Assembly: GCA_029246505.1 (NCBI GenBank)
Contig: JAQWNC010000016.1
Location: 1-64,000 of the forward strand
DNA from: Arenicellaceae bacterium
Lineage (GTDB): Bacteria > Pseudomonadota > Gammaproteobacteria > Arenicellales > Arenicellaceae
Length of the DNA stretch: 64,000 bases
Reading direction: 5' to 3'
Numbering within the stretch: the first letter of the stretch is position 1; every line of letters starts with the position of its first letter. Of the stretch, positions 50,548 through 60,023 are shown piece after piece. Made by a program: the position numbers and the translations under genes. The notes below the pieces were generated by a model. That model ran no database searches and was not told where the DNA came from. It worked only from the letters and a program-made list of their open reading frames with translations.

Positions 50548-50994
50548 ATGGCGACTCTCGATATTCACCAGATAAAAAATCATCTACCCCATCGTTATCC
50601 ATTTTTATTGCTTGATCGCATTCTTTCTGTTGAACCGCAAGAATCATTAGTCGCGCTCAAAAATGTTACGATAAATGAGCCCTATTTTGAAGGGCATTTC
50701 CCACACCGCCCGGTAATGCCAGGAGTGTTAATTCTGGAGGCAATGGCACAGGCGAGTGCAATTCTCGCAAGCTACGGTCTTGGAGAGGAGATCGATATAG
50801 AAAATCGTGTCTATTATTTTACCGGCATTGATAAAGCTCGTTTTAAAAATCCGGTTGAGCCAGGTGATCAGCTTATCATTGAAGTTAAGATCGAAAGGCG
50901 TATTCAAAATATGTGGAAGTGCTCTGGTACTGCAAAGGTTGAAGGCAATCTTGCTTGTCGAACTGAGCTTATGTTTACTTACAAAGACCTGTAG
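50548..50994 (+). CDS. fabZ: 3-hydroxyacyl-ACP dehydratase
   Basis: Hot-dog fold enzyme removing water from 3-hydroxyacyl-ACP in fatty acid synthesis, working beside LpxA on the shared 3-hydroxyacyl-ACP pool. 148 residues. The catalytic helix is intact: GHFPHRPVMPGVLILEAMAQ, with His and Glu. The N-terminal LPHRYPFLLLDRI is diagnostic of FabZ over FabA. 14 bases separate it from lpxA. Confidence 0.98.
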   Translation: MATLDIHQIKNHLPHRYPFLLLDRILSVEPQESLVALKNVTINEPYFEGHFPHRPVMPGVLILEAMAQASAILASYGLGEEIDIENRVYYFTGIDKARFKNPVEPGDQLIIEVKIERRIQNMWKCSGTAKVEGNLACRTELMFTYKDL

Positions 50995-51008
50995 TTATAG
51001 TTTTTCAT

Positions 51009-51776
51009 ATGATCCACGAAACGGTGATCGTCCACGACTCCAGTAATATTGGGGCAAATGTTACGATTGAACCGTATTCAATTATCGGTCCCAATGTATC
51101 GATTGGTGATAATTGTCAGATTGGGTCGCATACAATTATCGAAGAGGGTACCAGTGTCGGTGCCAATACCAAGATCTCCTCGTTCGCCGCGATTGGCGGT
51201 GCACCGCAACACAGCCGAGATATGGGAGAGGACACAGCGTTAGAGATTGGTGAAAACAACGTTATTCGCGAATACTGCACCATAAACCGAGGGACTGTTG
51301 AGGGGGGCTCTCTAACTAGTATCGGGGATAATAACTTTTTAATGGCTTACGCCCATATCGCACATGATTGCCACGTTGGTTCAAATACGATATTTGCAAA
51401 TTCGGCGAGCCTGGCTGGTCACGTTCACGTAGGTGATTACGCTGTGATGGGAGGTTTTTCGTTAGTCCATCAATATTGTCGAGTCGGCGCACACTGTATT
51501 ACCGGGATTGGAGCTGTGTGTTTGTTGGATGTTCCACCCTATATGATTGTAGCCGGTAATAAAGCGGTGACGCACGGTATAAATGTAAAAGGATTACGCC
51601 GCCGCGATTTCACAGAAGAGGATATTTTGGTGCTTAAACGGGCTTATAAAACATTCTATCGATCAGATTTTAGTATGGAAGATGGCTTGTCGAAATTAGA
51701 GGTAATGGGGGACAACCTTCACCTTGTTAGTCTAATCGGCTTTTTGCGTAGCACTAAACGCGGCGTTATTCGTTAA
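51009..51776 (+). CDS. lpxA: UDP-N-acetylglucosamine acyltransferase
   Basis: First step of lipid A synthesis. 255 residues of left-handed beta-helix hexapeptide repeats (SNIGANVTIEPYSIIGPNVS, IGDNCQIGSHTIIEEG), with AHIAHDCHVGSNTIFANSAS holding the catalytic His. A C-terminal helical domain has VKGLRRRDFTEEDILVLKRA. Length and order with fabZ and lpxB are standard. Confidence 0.98.
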   Translation: MIHETVIVHDSSNIGANVTIEPYSIIGPNVSIGDNCQIGSHTIIEEGTSVGANTKISSFAAIGGAPQHSRDMGEDTALEIGENNVIREYCTINRGTVEGGSLTSIGDNNFLMAYAHIAHDCHVGSNTIFANSASLAGHVHVGDYAVMGGFSLVHQYCRVGAHCITGIGAVCLLDVPPYMIVAGNKAVTHGINVKGLRRRDFTEEDILVLKRAYKTFYRSDFSMEDGLSKLEVMGDNLHLVSLIGFLRSTKRGVIR

Positions 51777-51856
51777 TTTGGCTATACATTGGCTATGTTA
51801 AACGCTTGCTTGATTTCGGTAACTCCGTTGCACAAATTAATTATAGCGGATACTTA

Positions 51857-52999
51857 GTGTCATCAAAGACAGCTAAACACTTTGCACTGGTTGCTGGCGA
51901 GCAGTCGGGAGATTACCTTGGAGCGCAGTTAATTAGAGCGCTTAGGGTATTATATCCAGAGGCAAAATTTTCTGGTGTGGGCGGCCCACAGATGGAAGCC
52001 GAGGGTATAGAGCTCGTAGCGCCATTGGATGATATTACGGTCATGGGTTTTGATGGGCTTTGGTCCAAGTTAGGCGGCATACTGCGTTTGCGCTCAAGGT
52101 TGCGAGAGCGCTATAGCGTAACCCAACCCTCAGTATTTATAGGTATTGATGCGCCAGATTTCAATTTAAAGTTGGAGGCACAGCTTCGTCGTGTGGGGGT
52201 AAAAACAGCGCATTATGTAAGCCCAACCGTATGGGCCTGGAGAGAGTACCGGCTTAAAGGCATAAAGCGTGCCTGTGACTTAATGCTGACCCTTTTTCCG
52301 TTTGAAGAGAAGTACTACCAGAATAATAATATCCCGGTAACGTGTGTTGGACATCCTCTGGCTAGCGAATCAATCACTCCATTTGATATCGAAGCAATGC
52401 GGGATGTTCTGCAGGCGCAGGGAAAACTGTTAATCGCATTAATGCCAGGCAGTCGGCGTTCAGAAGTTGGACGCTTGGGGGAATTGTTTCTTGACTTTAT
52501 CAAGGTCGTTTCCCAACGCTACCCTGATATAGTATTTGTCATTCCGGTAGCTAACAAATCGGTAGATAAGCAGCTAAAAGCAATGTTTGGAAAATATGAC
52601 AATTTACCGATACGTTTTATTGATGGGTCTCAGGCGCGCAACACTTTGGCCAGTGCAGACCTGGCAGTATTAGCGTCGGGTACTGCAGCGCTTGAAGCAG
52701 CGTTGGTAGCGACACCAATGATAGTGGTTTATAAATTATCTTGGTATACCTATTTGTTTGCACGGTTAACCGCACGTGTTCAACATGTTTCGATGCCCAA
52801 TCACCTGACGCCGGAACCGTTAGTGCCTGAATTACTACAAGGTAATGCGAATTTAGATAATCTGCTAAATATTGCAGTACCTTATATTGAAGACTCAGAG
52901 GTGAGAAATCGCCAATCTAAGGCTCTGTCAACAATTGCTTCCAGTCTGCGTCGAAATAGCGGAGAATTAGCTGCATTAGCATTGAGTAAACTTTTGTAA
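51857..52999 (+). CDS. lpxB: lipid-A-disaccharide synthase
   Basis: GT19 enzyme joining UDP-diacylglucosamine and lipid X. LpxH at 21 kb makes the lipid X. GTG 51857 is preferred since the protein then begins [20 protein letters not shown], like relatives; the frame further upstream lacks any site. 380 residues: [57 protein letters not shown] and [12 protein letters not shown]. Its stop is one base before the rnhB ATG. Confidence 0.96.
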   Translation: MSSKTAKHFALVAGEQSGDYLGAQLIRALRVLYPEAKFSGVGGPQMEAEGIELVAPLDDITVMGFDGLWSKLGGILRLRSRLRERYSVTQPSVFIGIDAPDFNLKLEAQLRRVGVKTAHYVSPTVWAWREYRLKGIKRACDLMLTLFPFEEKYYQNNNIPVTCVGHPLASESITPFDIEAMRDVLQAQGKLLIALMPGSRRSEVGRLGELFLDFIKVVSQRYPDIVFVIPVANKSVDKQLKAMFGKYDNLPIRFIDGSQARNTLASADLAVLASGTAALEAALVATPMIVVYKLSWYTYLFARLTARVQHVSMPNHLTPEPLVPELLQGNANLDNLLNIAVPYIEDSEVRNRQSKALSTIASSLRRNSGELAALALSKLL

Positions 53000-53000
53000 A

Positions 53001-53591
53001 ATGTCGACTAGCTTAGCGGACTTTTCGTTAAATAAAGTTGCCGGGATCGATGAGGTAGGTCGAGGCCCACTTGCGGGGCCCGTCGTTGCTGCAGCAGTAA
53101 TTCTTCCGAGCGTGTTCAATTTACAAGGGCTTACCGATTCAAAAAAGGTAAGCCCTAAGGCTCGAGAGCGTCTTAACGAAGAGATTCGTGCCATCGCTGT
53201 TGATTACTGCATTGCAGAGGCGAGTGTTGCGGAAATAGATGAGCTTAATATTTTACAGGCTAGTTTGTTGGCCATGCGCCGGGCCGTGTTGGGCTTGCAG
53301 CAAACACCTGAGCATGCGCTGGTTGATGGCAATAAGTTGCCCAAGTTACCATGTGCCGCAACAGCCGTAATTGGTGGTGATTTAACTGAGCCAAGTATTT
53401 CAGCGGCCTCAATTATTGCTAAAGTCTATCGAGATGGCTTGATGAATACTTATGCCAAGCAGTATCCAGGTTATGGACTCGAGAAACATAAGGGATACCC
53501 AACCAGACAGCACCTCGATGCTTTATTAACACTTGGTATTACGCCAATTCATCGCCGTACTTTCGGGCCAGTAAGGGGCTTGCTCGATTAG
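53001..53591 (+). CDS. rnhB: ribonuclease HII
   Basis: Removes RNA from RNA-DNA hybrids and single ribonucleotides in DNA. 196 residues: [20 protein letters not shown] with the D-E catalytic pair and the GRG sensor, LVDGNKLP (Asp), and [12 protein letters not shown] (Asp). It is tightly linked to lpxB and ends at a clear terminator. Confidence 0.97.
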   Translation: MSTSLADFSLNKVAGIDEVGRGPLAGPVVAAAVILPSVFNLQGLTDSKKVSPKARERLNEEIRAIAVDYCIAEASVAEIDELNILQASLLAMRRAVLGLQQTPEHALVDGNKLPKLPCAATAVIGGDLTEPSISAASIIAKVYRDGLMNTYAKQYPGYGLEKHKGYPTRQHLDALLTLGITPIHRRTFGPVRGLLD

Positions 53592-53600
53592 AATATATTT

Positions 53601-53635
53601 GTTGCCAAAATAGATACCCCTTGGCAACTCTTTTT
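53601..53635 (+). terminator. intrinsic terminator between rnhB and dnaE
   Basis: GTTGCCAA, 12-base loop, TTGGCAAC, then TCTTTTTCT. An 8-bp perfect stem with T tail, 9 bases past the rnhB stop. It should end the long rpsB/bamA/lpx block, so dnaE needs its own promoter. Confidence 0.8.
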
Positions 53636-53671
53636 CTCCACGAGTGAGTCCGCATAGTTCATAATTGAGCT

Positions 53672-56600
53672 ATGCAAAATGCTTTGGAAACCGATACTGA
53701 TGCAGTGACCGAACAAGCGTTTGTTCATCTGAATGTTCATACTGAGTATTCTATCGCTAATAGTACACTGCGAATTTCAGAATTGATCGATGGCGTTAGT
53801 GCAGACGGTATGCCAGCAGTGGCTGTTACCGATATTTGTAATCTTTATAGCGTTGTTAAGTTTTTTCACAAAGCCCAAGCTAAAGGGATTAAGCCATTAG
53901 TGGGCGCAGATTTGTGGATTCACAATCCAGATCAGCCAAATACGCCTTTTAAACTCTACTTATTTGCCCAGGACAAGGTCGGTTACCGTAATCTTTGTGT
54001 GCTAATTAGCCTAGCCCACCAGCAATGCTGGCATGGGGGCAAACCGTGTATTCTGGACCAATGGTTGGATGAGCATGCTGAAGGCTTAATCGCTATTTCA
54101 GGCGGGCTACAAGGAGAAATTGGTCATTTGTTGATGGGCGCTGGGACCGAAGCTGTTGAGTTCGCGCTTTCCAAATATATTCGATGGTTTGGTGATCGTT
54201 TCTACCTGGAATTGCAACGTATTGGGGTGCCCTATGAGGAGGAGTATATTTCCAGGTGTTTGTCGCTAGCTGTCAAGCAGCAGATTCCAGTAGTTGCTAC
54301 CAACGCAGTTCATTTTTTAGCAGCAGAAGGGTTTGATGCACACGAGGTACGCGTTTGTATACAAGAAGGACGAACATTAACTGATCCAAGAAGGCCGAAG
54401 AATTTTTCACCAAATCAGTATTTACGAAGCACCGCTGAAATGTGTGCGTTGTTCGAAGATATTCCCGAAGCGATAGAAAATAGTGTCGAAATCGCACGTC
54501 GTTGTAATTTTGTTTTACATACCGGAGAAAACTTTTTACCTGAGTTCCCGGTACCGGAAGGTATGAGCACGGGTGAATGGCTTCGCGAAGAGTCTCTGAA
54601 AGGGCTTGAAAAAAGGTTTAAGGAAGTTGAGAAAAGTTCGATTGAAAATGCCAGTCAAGTTGTAGACAAGCAACAGTATTATGATCGCGTGGATATGGAG
54701 CTTGAAGTAATAATCCAAATGGATTTTCCGGGTTATTTTTTGATTGTGGCTGATTTTATTCGATGGGCGCGTGCCAACGATGTACCAGTCGGTCCGGGTC
54801 GCGGGTCCGGTGCAGGTTCCATCGTGGCTTACGCTCTGCGTATTACTGATTTAGACCCAATAGATCATGGTTTGTTATTTGAACGCTTTCTGAACCCCGA
54901 ACGTGTATCCATGCCTGATTTTGATATTGACTTTTGTGTCGAGGGACGCGATAGGGTAATCGAATATGTAACCCAACATTATGGCAAGGAGAAAGTTTCG
55001 CAGATTATCACCTTCGGTACCATGGCCGCCAAAGCCGTTATGCGTGACGTCGGTAGGGTGATGGGTATGTCTTATGGGTACGTGGACACACTTGCCAAAT
55101 TGATTCCGTTCGAGGTGGGTATGACCTTGACCAAAGCAATGGAGCAAGAAGACCTGTTAGCTGAACGCTATGCCAACGAAGAAGATGTAACAGAATTGAT
55201 CGATATGGCCCTGTCACTTGAAGGGCTTACAAGAAATGTCGGTAAGCATGCTGGCGGGGTAGTAATTGCCCCAAGTGCTCTAACCAACTTTAGTCCATTG
55301 TATTGTGAGCAGGGAAGCGACCATATGGTGACCCAGTTCGACAAGGACGATCTTGAAACAGTTGGTTTGGTCAAATTCGACTTTTTGGGCCTACGTAACT
55401 TAACAATCATTGATTGGGCGGTTAAGGCTATCAACGCGGATGCCGCGTCTGAGAATCGTGAACCAGTCGATATTGCTGAAATTGAATTGGCTGATAAACA
55501 AGCTTTTAGATTGCTAAAAGCCTGCAAGACCACAGCGGTGTTTCAGCTCGAATCTCGCGGAATGAAAGATTTGATTAAACGTCTACAGCCTGATCGATTT
55601 GATGATCTGGTGGCGCTAGTTGCTTTGTTTCGCCCCGGACCCTTGGGTTCAGGGATGGTTGATGATTTTATTGATCGAAAGCATGGCCGGAAGCATCTAC
55701 AGTACCCACACCCTTCTCTTGAGGAATCACTGGAACCTACTTACGGGGTTATTTTGTATCAGGAACAGGTGATGGAGATTGCGCGTGTTATGGGAGGCTA
55801 TTCGTTGGGTGGGGCAGACATACTTCGCCGCGCGATGGGAAAGAAGAAAGTCGAGGAAATGGAAAAGCAGCGTGAAGTTTTTTGCGCCGGCGCCGAGATA
55901 AATCAGATTAATTCTAAAATAGCGGGTAGTGTTTTTGATCTTGTTGAGAAGTTTTCTGGTTATGGATTTAACAAGTCGCATTCTGCTGCGTATGCGTTAA
56001 TCGCCTATCAAACCGCCTGGCTGAAAGCACATTACCCATCCTACTTTATGGCGGCCACGCTATCGGCTGAAATGAATACTACTGAGCGGGTGGTTACACT
56101 TATAAATGATAGCCGCAGCATGGGTTTAGAAATATCTGCGCCACTAGTAAATGAATGTAGTTGGAATTTTCGATCGGTTAGCGATACCCGAGTTTTATAT
56201 GGTCTCGGTGCAATTAAAGGTATTGGTCATGCCGTGATTGAGAATATTGTTGAGTGCCGTGAACAAGGGAGGGCATTTGTAGACTTATTTGATTTTTGTG
56301 AGCGGATAGATATAAAACGAGTCAATCGTAGAGCGATTGAAGGTTTGATACGTGCCGGAGCAATGGATGGTCTTGGCACACATAGGGCTAGTATGATGGC
56401 TAGCTTAGGAGTTGCATTGAATACGGCCGATCAAATGTCTGGTGACCGAGATGCTGGGCAAAATGATATGTTTGGCATTTCTGCTCCGGCCGAAACGGTC
56501 GCTGAATATGCCGAGGTTGCAACATGGGATAAGCAAACTCGCTTGCAGGCCGAGAAAGAGACCTTGGGCTTGTATTTGAGTGGCCATCCAATCGACATTT

Positions 56601-57169
56601 ACGAAGCTGAACTCGCCCAGCTAATATCCTGCCAACTAGAGGATGTCGACCCCAGCCGGCGGAGCCAGGTAGTAATTGCCGGGCTAGTTGTTGGAATGCG
56701 AACTTTAAATACTCGCCGTGGCGATAAAATGGCAATAATTACTTTAGATGATAAAACTGCCCGACTCGATGTAACTGCCTTCGGTGAACTATTTGCTGAA
56801 CAGCGTGATGTCATCCGCAACGATAATATTTTGGTGATTAAAGGCACTGTTTCTGAAGACAAGTACTCCGGTGGAATTCGAATGACGGCGGAGGAAATTT
56901 ACGACCTGGATCATGCGCGAGAACACATGGCACGGCGATTAATTGTGACTCTTCAGGAAGATCAACTTCACAATGGCCTTGTACCAAAAATGAAGGACTT
57001 ATTGGCTCCCTCAGAAGAAGGTCGGTGCCAGTTAACATTTAAAGTTGTGTCTTCAGCCGGTGTGTGCGAACTTGATGCTGGTGAAGATTGTTTAGTGGTG
57101 CCGAAAATCGAGAAAATTAAGAGTTTGGAACAGTTGGTTGGGGAAGAAGCTGTTCAAGTTAGTTTTTAG
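53672..57169 (+). CDS. dnaE: DNA polymerase III alpha subunit
   Basis: Replicative polymerase catalytic subunit. 1165 residues: an N-terminal PHP domain with degenerate metal motifs (VAVTDICNLYSVVKFF), as in other gammaproteobacterial DnaE proteins. The polymerase core has GPGRGSGAGSIVAYALRITD and the catalytic Asp pair in MPDFDIDFC. Then come the fingers and beta-binding region (KKKVEEMEKQREVF), tandem HhH (VNRRAIEGLIRAGAMDGLG) and an OB fold near 985-1065. accA, the common next gene, is replaced by tilS. Confidence 0.98.
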   Translation: MQNALETDTDAVTEQAFVHLNVHTEYSIANSTLRISELIDGVSADGMPAVAVTDICNLYSVVKFFHKAQAKGIKPLVGADLWIHNPDQPNTPFKLYLFAQDKVGYRNLCVLISLAHQQCWHGGKPCILDQWLDEHAEGLIAISGGLQGEIGHLLMGAGTEAVEFALSKYIRWFGDRFYLELQRIGVPYEEEYISRCLSLAVKQQIPVVATNAVHFLAAEGFDAHEVRVCIQEGRTLTDPRRPKNFSPNQYLRSTAEMCALFEDIPEAIENSVEIARRCNFVLHTGENFLPEFPVPEGMSTGEWLREESLKGLEKRFKEVEKSSIENASQVVDKQQYYDRVDMELEVIIQMDFPGYFLIVADFIRWARANDVPVGPGRGSGAGSIVAYALRITDLDPIDHGLLFERFLNPERVSMPDFDIDFCVEGRDRVIEYVTQHYGKEKVSQIITFGTMAAKAVMRDVGRVMGMSYGYVDTLAKLIPFEVGMTLTKAMEQEDLLAERYANEEDVTELIDMALSLEGLTRNVGKHAGGVVIAPSALTNFSPLYCEQGSDHMVTQFDKDDLETVGLVKFDFLGLRNLTIIDWAVKAINADAASENREPVDIAEIELADKQAFRLLKACKTTAVFQLESRGMKDLIKRLQPDRFDDLVALVALFRPGPLGSGMVDDFIDRKHGRKHLQYPHPSLEESLEPTYGVILYQEQVMEIARVMGGYSLGGADILRRAMGKKKVEEMEKQREVFCAGAEINQINSKIAGSVFDLVEKFSGYGFNKSHSAAYALIAYQTAWLKAHYPSYFMAATLSAEMNTTERVVTLINDSRSMGLEISAPLVNECSWNFRSVSDTRVLYGLGAIKGIGHAVIENIVECREQGRAFVDLFDFCERIDIKRVNRRAIEGLIRAGAMDGLGTHRASMMASLGVALNTADQMSGDRDAGQNDMFGISAPAETVAEYAEVATWDKQTRLQAEKETLGLYLSGHPIDIYEAELAQLISCQLEDVDPSRRSQVVIAGLVVGMRTLNTRRGDKMAIITLDDKTARLDVTAFGELFAEQRDVIRNDNILVIKGTVSEDKYSGGIRMTAEEIYDLDHAREHMARRLIVTLQEDQLHNGLVPKMKDLLAPSEEGRCQLTFKVVSSAGVCELDAGEDCLVVPKIEKIKSLEQLVGEEAVQVSF

Positions 57170-57180
57170 TCAATCTCGCG

Positions 57181-58533
57181 ATGAGCAAATCGGAAATTAG
57201 TATTGAGAGTGCCTGTAAGAACGCATTGCAAGTATGTGAAAATAATAATATTACTACTATTTACTTAGCTTATAGCGGCGGCGTGGACTCTAGTGTACTT
57301 ATTCATAGTTTCAATCAAGTATTGTCGAAAGGCAGGGCAAAGAATAAAGCTAAGCGTCACATCAAAGCAATTGCCGTACATGCAAACCATGGATTGCAAA
57401 GCCTAGCTGATAGTTGGCAGCAGCACTGTGAACTTAATTGCCAATTATTAGGACTAGAAATTCACTCTAAAAAACTACAGCTTGATACAGAGCAGTTAAG
57501 AATAAACGGAATAGAAGCTACGGCTCGCGAAGCTCGCTATAAATGGTTTTTTGAGTTCATCGATTCTGATCACGCTGCTTTAATGACCGCGCACCATCAA
57601 GGTGATCAAGCTGAAACCGTGCTATTAAATTTAATTCGTGGTAGCGGTGTTGCGGGATTGGCTGGTATACGCAAACAAGCAGAACGTGATAGCGTAATGC
57701 TAATGAGACCATTTTTAGCAGTACCGGAAAATACGATTCTTCGCTATGCACGGCAACACCAACTCGAGTGGGTTGAAGATCCATCAAACAATAATACCGA
57801 GTTTCTACGTAATCGAGTTCGGCATGATCTTTTGCCTTTGATGGAGAATATGCGTGTAGGGACCAGCATAAATCTTGCGCGATTGGCAATTAATATGCGT
57901 GATGTAGAAGGGCTGCTCGAAGAGTTGGCGATAGAAGATTTAGCGGGGAGCGTTGATTGTGTGCCTAATCCACTGGACGGAAGCTACCATTTACCGCTCA
58001 ACAAGGTAGATAAATTGAGCGAACCGCGTGTAGTAAATATTATTCGCCATTGGCTAAAATTAGTGGGATTTCAGTCGCCTGCGCGATCAGTGTTATTAGA
58101 GCTTGCCGGCTGGTGCCGTGGTGAAGGCAAGGAGAAATTAACTTATCAACTCTCAGATGGCTCGTTCTACGGGTATCGCGGGACTCTGTACTATGTCCCA
58201 GATGGTGAGCAGGATTGGCTTGAGACTGGGCAATGGATTGAATTATCTAAACCATGGTTGATGCGAGGTGGAAGGCATTTGAGGATGCGCACTCAGCCCA
58301 TATCTGATCTTGAATCTCAAAGTTTCGAAGTTGTAAACTTATCTCGGCAGGATAAGTGCACTCGTAATGATGGGTCAACCAGATCACTAGCTAAGCTTAT
58401 GCAGGATCATCGAATACCGATTTGGCGCCGCTCGAACCTTTGGGGAGTTAAGTGTAATTCCGATATTATTTGGGTTGCTGGCGTAGATAATCTTCTGTTA
58501 GCAGATAACTTTCGTTTAGAGTATGTACCCTGA
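57181..58533 (+). CDS. tilS: tRNA(Ile)-lysidine synthase
   Basis: Changes C34 of the CAU tRNA-Ile to lysidine so it reads AUA. 450 residues: PP-loop SGGVDS at 32-37, AVHANHGLQ, TAHHQGDQAETVLLNLIRGS with GVAGL, and RNRVRHDLLPLM, then the C-terminal TilS substrate-binding domains. It follows dnaE by 11 bases and is probably co-transcribed. It is relevant to infC because lysidine lets AUA be read as Ile within genes. Confidence 0.97.
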   Translation: MSKSEISIESACKNALQVCENNNITTIYLAYSGGVDSSVLIHSFNQVLSKGRAKNKAKRHIKAIAVHANHGLQSLADSWQQHCELNCQLLGLEIHSKKLQLDTEQLRINGIEATAREARYKWFFEFIDSDHAALMTAHHQGDQAETVLLNLIRGSGVAGLAGIRKQAERDSVMLMRPFLAVPENTILRYARQHQLEWVEDPSNNNTEFLRNRVRHDLLPLMENMRVGTSINLARLAINMRDVEGLLEELAIEDLAGSVDCVPNPLDGSYHLPLNKVDKLSEPRVVNIIRHWLKLVGFQSPARSVLLELAGWCRGEGKEKLTYQLSDGSFYGYRGTLYYVPDGEQDWLETGQWIELSKPWLMRGGRHLRMRTQPISDLESQSFEVVNLSRQDKCTRNDGSTRSLAKLMQDHRIPIWRRSNLWGVKCNSDIIWVAGVDNLLLADNFRLEYVP

Positions 58534-58589
58534 ACTAGCGTCTAAAGTCTCTACATTCTCAATAACTCTAACCATATTAAAGGTGCCTA

Positions 58590-59132
58590 ATGTCGACAGA
58601 ATATCAATCAATAAGCGATAAGTTGATAGCATTTATACAGCAACAACAAATATTCTTTGTTGGTACTGCTGATAGTGATAGTAGGGTTAATGTTTCTCCC
58701 AAGGGTGCGGATGCGTTTCGGGTACTAGGGCAGAATCGTGTTGTATGGCTCAATTTGACCGGTAGCGGCAATGAAACAGCCGCGCACCTGCTTAACAATA
58801 ATCGTATAACCATAATGTTTTGTTCATTCTCTGCTAAGCCGGTTATCTTGCGTTTATATGGTAAAGCCCGAGCTATACACCCACGTGACCGTGAATGGCC
58901 TAAGTTGGTTGCGCTTTTTGAAGCCAATCTTGGTGCGAGACAAATATTTGACGTTGATGTCGACCTGATACAAACCTCGTGTGGATACCAAGTTCCGCTA
59001 TACCAGTTTGAGGGGCAACGGGCTAACCTAGACCGATGGGCAGAGAATAAAGGCGAAGCTGGTATTCAGGACTATTGGCAGGAGAGTAATCGTCTTAGCA
59101 TTGATGGGAAACCTACTGGAATCAGCGATTGA
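58590..59132 (+). CDS. pyridoxamine 5'-phosphate oxidase-like FMN-binding protein
   Basis: A 180-residue split-barrel flavin-binding protein: FFVGTADSDSRVNVSPKGAD, NRVVWLNLTGSGNETAAHLL, RITIMFCSFSAKPVILRLYG and QTSCGYQVPLYQFEGQR. This is the small PPOX-like class that is not true PdxH. The reaction is unknown; reduction of a small molecule with FMN is likely by family. It is followed three bases later by a broken transglutaminase-like gene, with which it may once have formed an operon. Confidence 0.85.
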   Translation: MSTEYQSISDKLIAFIQQQQIFFVGTADSDSRVNVSPKGADAFRVLGQNRVVWLNLTGSGNETAAHLLNNNRITIMFCSFSAKPVILRLYGKARAIHPRDREWPKLVALFEANLGARQIFDVDVDLIQTSCGYQVPLYQFEGQRANLDRWAENKGEAGIQDYWQESNRLSIDGKPTGISD

Positions 59133-59135
59133 ACA

Positions 59136-59754
59136 ATGCAGCCCTCTGGTATTACTAAGTTTCTTACTCCGAGTAAATATATTGATGTAACGCATCCGGA
59201 CATAATTGAGTGCGCTGCCAAACTGGCCAAAGATACGAACAATATAATTGAACTGATCGAGAGCAGTTTTCTATATGTCTAGGATTAAATAAAACATAGT
59301 CTGGATTTAGAGCTAAATCTGGTTACCATCGTTACTTCAGAAGTTCTGTATCATGGTACAGGTTATTGCTACGCTAAAAGCCATTTGTTAGCAGCACTAT
59401 TATGAGCAAATCAGGTTCCAGCGGGTTTGTGCTGCCAGCGTCTGACTATTGATGGTGAGGCTGCACTATTTTGCTTACACGGGCTTAACGCGATGTATTT
59501 GCGGTCACAAAAAGTTAGATTCGTTTGGACCCTAAAGGAAACAAACACGGCGTAAATGCCCAGTTCCTGCCCTCACAGAAGTATTAGCATTTCCCATCGT
59601 GGTAAAGGGAGAAGTTGAAGTACTGTTTATCTATGCTAAACCACTTTCTTTGATAACAGGCTATTTGGAAGGATTTGAAACGTTTGATCAAGTGTCAGCC
59701 AGATTGCCGGATCTAGATGTTGATAGTTTCCCAAAATCTGACTTCTATGTGTAA
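59136..59754 (+). pseudogene. decayed transglutaminase-like (cysteine protease-fold) gene
   Basis: ATG 59136 starts KFLTPSKYIDVTHPDIIECA and stops at 59282. A second piece in another frame reads HGTGYCYAKSHLLAALL, stop, ANQVPAGLCCQRLTIDGEAA, FCLHGLNAMYL, including the catalytic Cys and His regions. A third frame reads RLDPKGNKHGVNAQFLPSQK, holding the Asp. A fourth reads LAFPIVVKGEVEVLFIYAKP through VSARLPDLDVDSF to TAA 59752-59754. All parts of the transglutaminase-like fold are recognisable in order, but at least three frameshifts and several stops separate them. Confidence 0.88.
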
Positions 59755-60023
59755 TGCACACGAGCGTAATAGAATTATGATTGCCAATCTGGAGGCGCTT
59801 GTGCAATATTTTCACTAGTACCAGCGATACCAGGAATGTACGGCACCGTTATATTATTTCTATAAACTGTCCCGGTCAGTGGAGTATTTCAATCGGCGCG
59901 TACAGAGTGCAACTAGCCGGGCAATTATTTCGATTTTTGGTTACTGGTTCTGTCCCTATAGGTGATTAAAATATACCGATATTGAGACTTTCATAAGTTG
60001 TACATATGGGTACAATCGCGCGC

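Noticed and set aside
53672-54300. Mutated PHP domain of dnaE as an anomaly
   Set aside because: Degenerate PHP metal motifs are normal in gammaproteobacterial DnaE, where proofreading is done by DnaQ.
59781-59969. A 62-codon frame between the transglutaminase remnant and yheS
   Set aside because: No recognisable family and no good start; probably chance.
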